Below, piece by piece: positions 32,385 through 35,315 of a stretch of 35,315 bases of DNA. Location of the stretch: positions 1 to 35,315 of the forward strand of contig DCHM01000022.1 in the NCBI GenBank assembly GCA_002314835.1, given 5' to 3'. The translations under genes and the position numbers were made by a program. The notes under the pieces are model-generated. The model made no database searches and was not told where the DNA came from. It saw only the letters and a program-made list of their open reading frames with translations. The stretch comes from Clostridiales bacterium UBA1752 (GTDB lineage Bacteria > Bacillota > Clostridia > Oscillospirales > CAG-382). The first letter of the stretch is position 1. Each line of letters opens with the position of its first letter.

Positions 32385-33215
32385 TCAAACCGCAACGGGG
32401 AATTTGCCTATTTTTTCGCCGTGCTGATAGTTTTCGACAGTAAAGCTGTCGGGAGTAAAATCGTAAAAGTTTGTAATATTTGGGTCGAGAGTGACCTTGG
32501 GCGCATCAAACGGAGTGCGCGTGATTAACTCTTTGACGATAGGGACGTGGCGGTCATAAATGTGAGCGTCTGCAATGACGTGCACAAATTCGCCGGGCTT
32601 TAGTCCCGAAACCTGTGCGAACATCAGCACGAGCGCCGCATATTGCGCTACGTTCCACGCGTTTGCGGCGAGCATATCCTGCGAGCGCTGATTGAGTATG
32701 GCGCAGAGTTTGTCACCTACTACGTTAAAGGTCATGCTGTATGCGCAGGGATAGAGAGCCATTTCGTGCAGGTCTGCAAAGTTGTATATGTTGGTCATTA
32801 TGCGTCTCGAGCAGGGATTGTGCTTGAGGTCGTAGAGTACGCGGTCAACCATGTCAAACTCGCCCTCTTTATACTGGTGCTTTACGCTCATCTGATATCC
32901 GTAGGCCTTGCCGATAGAGCCGTTTTGGTCAGCCCATGCGTCCCAAATATGACTGCCGAGGTCGTGGATGTTGTTGGACTTTTTTTGCCAAATCCACAGT
33001 ATCTCGTCTATGGCACTGCGGAGAGAAATGGGGCGTATCGTCATCAGAGGAAACTCTTTTGACAGGTCGTAGCGGTTGACTACGCCAAAACGCTTGATGG
33101 TGTATGCCGGCGTGCCGTCGTCCCAGTGTGGTCTGACGCTTTCGCCGTCAACTAAAGTGCCGTTGTCGATAATGTCTTTGCAAGTATTGATAAAGGCGAT
33201 GTCTGCACTGCTCAT
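32385..33215 (-). CDS. thyA: Thymidylate synthase, Bacillus/phage phi3T ThyA-like
   Basis: ThyA methylates dUMP to dTMP using methylene-tetrahydrofolate. The 276 residues include ILWIWQKKSNNIHDLGSHIW, CSRRIMTNIYN for phosphate binding and the catalytic C157 in ALYPCAYSMTF. NQRSQDMLAANAWNVAQYA follows. The residue after the Cys is Ala, where E. coli has His; with the C-terminal PVAV this points to the subclass of B. subtilis ThyA and phage phi3T. AGGAG precedes the ATG. It is first in a thyA-folA operon, a common pairing because ThyA makes the dihydrofolate that FolA reduces. Confidence 0.95.
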   Translation of the reverse strand: MSSADIAFINTCKDIIDNGTLVDGESVRPHWDDGTPAYTIKRFGVVNRYDLSKEFPLMTIRPISLRSAIDEILWIWQKKSNNIHDLGSHIWDAWADQNGSIGKAYGYQMSVKHQYKEGEFDMVDRVLYDLKHNPCSRRIMTNIYNFADLHEMALYPCAYSMTFNVVGDKLCAILNQRSQDMLAANAWNVAQYAALVLMFAQVSGLKPGEFVHVIADAHIYDRHVPIVKELITRTPFDAPKVTLDPNITNFYDFTPDSFTVENYQHGEKIGKFPVAV

Positions 33216-33248
33216 AAATGTGTTCTCCTATCAATTCTGATTATATAT

Positions 33249-33276
33249 ATAATACCATAAGAGATAAAAATGTCAA
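33249..33276 (-). promoter_or_regulatory. Sigma-A promoter for thyA-folA operon
   Basis: On the minus strand, TTGACA (33271-33276) and TATTAT (33249-33254) are separated by 16 bases, 33 bases upstream of the thyA ATG. Confidence 0.75.
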
Positions 33277-33285
33277 TAAAGATTA

Positions 33286-33313
33286 TTGCTTTTTTGCAAA
33301 AATGAGTTATAAT
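33286..33313 (+). promoter_or_regulatory. Sigma-A promoter for MATE gene
   Basis: TTGCTT (33286-33291) and TATAAT (33308-33313) are separated by 16 bases, about 30 bases before the TTG start. It is divergent from the thyA promoter with nine bases between the -35 boxes. Confidence 0.7.
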
Positions 33314-33342
33314 TAGCATATTAACGTTCTGAGGTAGTATTA

Positions 33343-34734
33343 TTGAAACTCATCGGTAAAAAAACAGGCAATATGACGGACGGCAGCATAGTTAAGCTGC
33401 TCATTTCGTTTACCGTTCCTCTGTTGCTCGGCAATCTGTTTCAACAATTATATAACACGGTAGATACTTACGTCGTAGGCAACTTTGTCGGTACGTCGGC
33501 TTTTGCCGCCGTTGGCTCCGTTGGACCTATCATTAACACGCTGATAGGCTTTTTCAGTGGACTCGCGACAGGTGCAGGCGTTGTCGTGTCACAGTTTTTC
33601 GGTGCAGGCGACTACAAAAACGTGCGCAATACCGTCAACACCGCAGTCGTAATGACCGCAGGTATGGCGCTGTTGTTTACCGCCATCGGAGTTTTGTGTT
33701 CGCCCTTTGCACTGAGGCTGATGAGCACTCCCGACGATGTTTTTGCCGAAGCAAACGAGTATCTGACGATATACTTTGCAGGCGTTTCGGGATTGATGTT
33801 TTATAATATCGGTGCAGGCATACTGCGTGCCGTCGGCGACTCTACAAAGCCTTTTATCTTGCTCGTTATTTCGGCACTCATCAATACCGGACTTGACCTT
33901 TTGTTTGTGCTTTCGTTTAATATGGGCGTTGCAGGCGTCGCATGGGCGACCGTTATTGCACAGGCTATCTCGGCTGTTATCGTTATGGTAATGCTTTTAA
34001 AGACGGGCGAATGCTACGGCGTGCGCGTCGGCATGGGGATGTTTAAGCTCGACGTCTTTAAAAAGATTGTCAAGGTCGGCATACCTGCGGCACTGCAAAT
34101 GGCTATAACCTCGTTTTCCAACATCTTCGTGCAGGCGTATATCAATTCCTTTGATAAATTTGCAATGGCAGGCTGGACGGCGTATAACAAGATAGATACC
34201 TTTGCCATGCTGCCGATGATGAGCATTTCGCTTGCTTCTACCACCTTCGTCGGTCAAAACCTCGGTGCAGGCAAGGTTTCGCGTGCCAAAACGGGCACTC
34301 GCGTCGCTATGCTGATGTCACTGGCGGTGACTGTTATCTGTATAGTGCCGATAATGATATTTGCGTCTCCTCTTGTCGAGCTCTTTAACAGTGACCCTCT
34401 GGTTTTGCCTTACGGCACTCACATACTGCTGTTGCTCTCGCCGTTTTATGTGCTGTGCTGCTTTAACCAAATCTATGCAGGCGCGCTGAGAGGTGCAGGA
34501 GACTCGAGAGCTCCGATGTTTATTATGATCGGCTCGTTTGTAGTTTTCAGACAAATCTACCTTGCCGTAGCAACTGCAATAACCGCTTCTATGCCGCAAA
34601 TGACCGCGCTGACGGTCACGGTGCTCGGTTATCCTGCAGGCTGGCTCATTTGCAGTATCGCGATGCTGCTATATTATAAGCTGAGTAACTGGGAAACAAA
34701 ACGAGTGGTTAACAGCGTAAAGCTCGAAACGTAA
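33343..34734 (+). CDS. MATE family efflux transporter, TTG start
   Basis: A 463-residue multidrug and toxin extrusion protein with about 12 membrane helices in two related halves. The N-terminal signature is VPLLLGNLFQQLYNTVDTYVVG, and the corresponding part of the second half is GIPAALQMAITSFSNIFVQ. It exports cationic compounds by sodium or proton exchange; the substrate is unknown. The start is TTG, supported by GAGGT seven bases before it. The first internal ATG, ten codons later, has only a weak binding site. Monocistronic, with its own promoter and a terminator. Confidence 0.92.
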   Translation: MKLIGKKTGNMTDGSIVKLLISFTVPLLLGNLFQQLYNTVDTYVVGNFVGTSAFAAVGSVGPIINTLIGFFSGLATGAGVVVSQFFGAGDYKNVRNTVNTAVVMTAGMALLFTAIGVLCSPFALRLMSTPDDVFAEANEYLTIYFAGVSGLMFYNIGAGILRAVGDSTKPFILLVISALINTGLDLLFVLSFNMGVAGVAWATVIAQAISAVIVMVMLLKTGECYGVRVGMGMFKLDVFKKIVKVGIPAALQMAITSFSNIFVQAYINSFDKFAMAGWTAYNKIDTFAMLPMMSISLASTTFVGQNLGAGKVSRAKTGTRVAMLMSLAVTVICIVPIMIFASPLVELFNSDPLVLPYGTHILLLLSPFYVLCCFNQIYAGALRGAGDSRAPMFIMIGSFVVFRQIYLAVATAITASMPQMTALTVTVLGYPAGWLICSIAMLLYYKLSNWETKRVVNSVKLET

Positions 34735-34738
34735 TAGT

Positions 34739-34776
34739 AAAAGCACCGCCTTTTTTGAGACGGTGCTTTAGTTTTA
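34739..34776. terminator. Terminator between MATE gene and nucleoside phosphorylase
   Basis: AAGCACCG (34741-34748) pairs with CGGTGCTT (34761-34768) around a T-rich loop; AGTTTTA follows on the + strand and a T run on the minus strand. It serves two convergent genes. Confidence 0.85.
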
Positions 34777-35315
34777 TTTGCTCGCTTTATCCTGCTTTAT
34801 GAGGTTTTTGATTGCACCTACGGCTATGCGTATAGCGCCTGTGGTGTCTTCGGTTTTTGAGTTATCGCCGAGCAGCTTTTCACGCTCTTGGTTCCAAATA
34901 ACGTGAAATACCGAGCCGCATCTTACGCGTCTGAATGCCGCTACCGTAAACATCGCGGCAGACTCCATTTCAGAGCAGAGTACGCCGAGACGTTTCCACG
35001 CTTCCCATTTGTTCAAAAGGTCGTAGTAAACGGGCTTGACTTCGGGCGAATGCTGACCGTAGAACGAATCCTTTGCCTGTACGACGCCGACGTGATAGAC
35101 AGATTTGTTTGTCTTGGCTGCCTGCACGAGTGCGTTGACGACCTCAAAATCTGCTGTGGCAGGATAGCCGTCGGGAGCATATTCATAGCTCGTGCCGTCC
35201 TGACGTATAGCCGACATCGCGATAACCGCGTCTCCCGACTTGACGTCAACGTTTATACCGCCGCAGGTGCCTATGCGTATAAAGGTGTCACTGCCACAGT
35301 TGGCAAGCTCCTCGA
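34774..35315 (-). CDS. udp: Uridine phosphorylase-like nucleoside phosphorylase, 5' end outside window
   Basis: A PNP/UDP family enzyme that splits a nucleoside with phosphate in pyrimidine salvage. The frame stays open to the window edge, so the N-terminus is missing. Visible parts begin EELANCGSDTFIRIGTCGGI, then DAVIAMSAIRQDGTSYEYAP and ADFEVVNALVQAAK. The base- and ribose-binding SEMESAAMFTVAA follows. The pattern of DTFIRIGTCG and the YxxxxxPAxADFE-like stretch resembles E. coli Udp more than the adenosine enzymes, but the exact nucleoside is uncertain. About 180 residues are visible of an expected 250. Confidence 0.88.
   Translation of the reverse strand, partial: EELANCGSDTFIRIGTCGGINVDVKSGDAVIAMSAIRQDGTSYEYAPDGYPATADFEVVNALVQAAKTNKSVYHVGVVQAKDSFYGQHSPEVKPVYYDLLNKWEAWKRLGVLCSEMESAAMFTVAAFRRVRCGSVFHVIWNQEREKLLGDNSKTEDTTGAIRIAVGAIKNLIKQDKASK

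Noticed and set aside
32375..32395. TTG start of folA inside thyA
   Set aside because: It adds seven residues before the invariant DHFR start, and the downstream ATG has a good GAGGT site.
11413..35315. Search for a defence island, prophage or integrative element
   Set aside because: No integrase, transposase, restriction enzyme, toxin-antitoxin pair, CRISPR repeat or attachment-site duplication was seen. Gene content looks like ordinary chromosomal metabolism and surface functions.

Overview
The window looks like a chromosome segment from an anaerobic Bacillota of class Clostridia, probably a gut lineage of the Oscillospirales type. This is inferred from three things: the Firmicutes-type order of the S10/spc/alpha ribosomal operon, zinc-ribbon forms of several ribosomal proteins, and families common in clostridial gut genomes (DUF3810, DUF4855, G5-M23 peptidase, GlfT2-like transferase). 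No rRNA, tRNA, CRISPR, integrase or insertion sequence was seen, and no gene-free gap exceeds about 160 bases.

Region 1 (1-11400, all +) is a highly expressed ribosomal operon. It runs rpsC (cut by the window edge), rplP, rpmC, rpsQ, rplN, rplX, rplE, rpsZ, rpsH, rplF, rplR, rpsE, rpmD, rplO, secY, adk, map, infA, rpmJ, rpsM, rpsK, rpsD, rpoA, rplQ, and ends at a strong bidirectional terminator. infA has to be read from a CTG codon to give the normal 72-residue IF-1. The small rpmJ gene (37 residues) is also present. L17 carries a long Ala/Pro/Glu/Lys tail.

Region 2 (11400-19130) holds ilvE translationally coupled to a membrane zincin-like DUF3810 protein (-); a G5-M23 cell-wall peptidase and a VOC protein (+); and murQ overlapping a very large membrane-anchored glycerophosphodiesterase-like protein (-). 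The emphasis is on cell-wall remodelling and salvage.

Region 3 (19190-23460, +) is a five-gene operon from a TTGACA promoter: a polyprenyl-phosphate type GT2 glycosyltransferase, a TIM-barrel sugar isomerase, an unrecognised 114-residue protein, a Gfo/Idh/MocA dehydrogenase and a second TIM-barrel isomerase. The dehydrogenase, two isomerases and small orphan invite comparison with 3-keto-glycoside systems. This is the best candidate for an undescribed function in the window.

Region 4 (23460-35315) alternates strands, with canonical sigma-A promoters in most of the divergent gaps and hairpin terminators at all but one of the convergent junctions. It holds a 1043-residue DUF4855 lipoprotein, a YhcC-like radical SAM protein, an unknown multi-TM protein, a methyltransferase plus GlfT2-like galactofuranosyltransferase pair, a thyA-folA-small membrane protein operon, a MATE transporter starting at TTG, and a uridine phosphorylase-like gene cut by the window end. 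Promoter and Shine-Dalgarno positions were used to choose starts for infA, adk, rplQ, folA, the methyltransferase and the unknown membrane protein.
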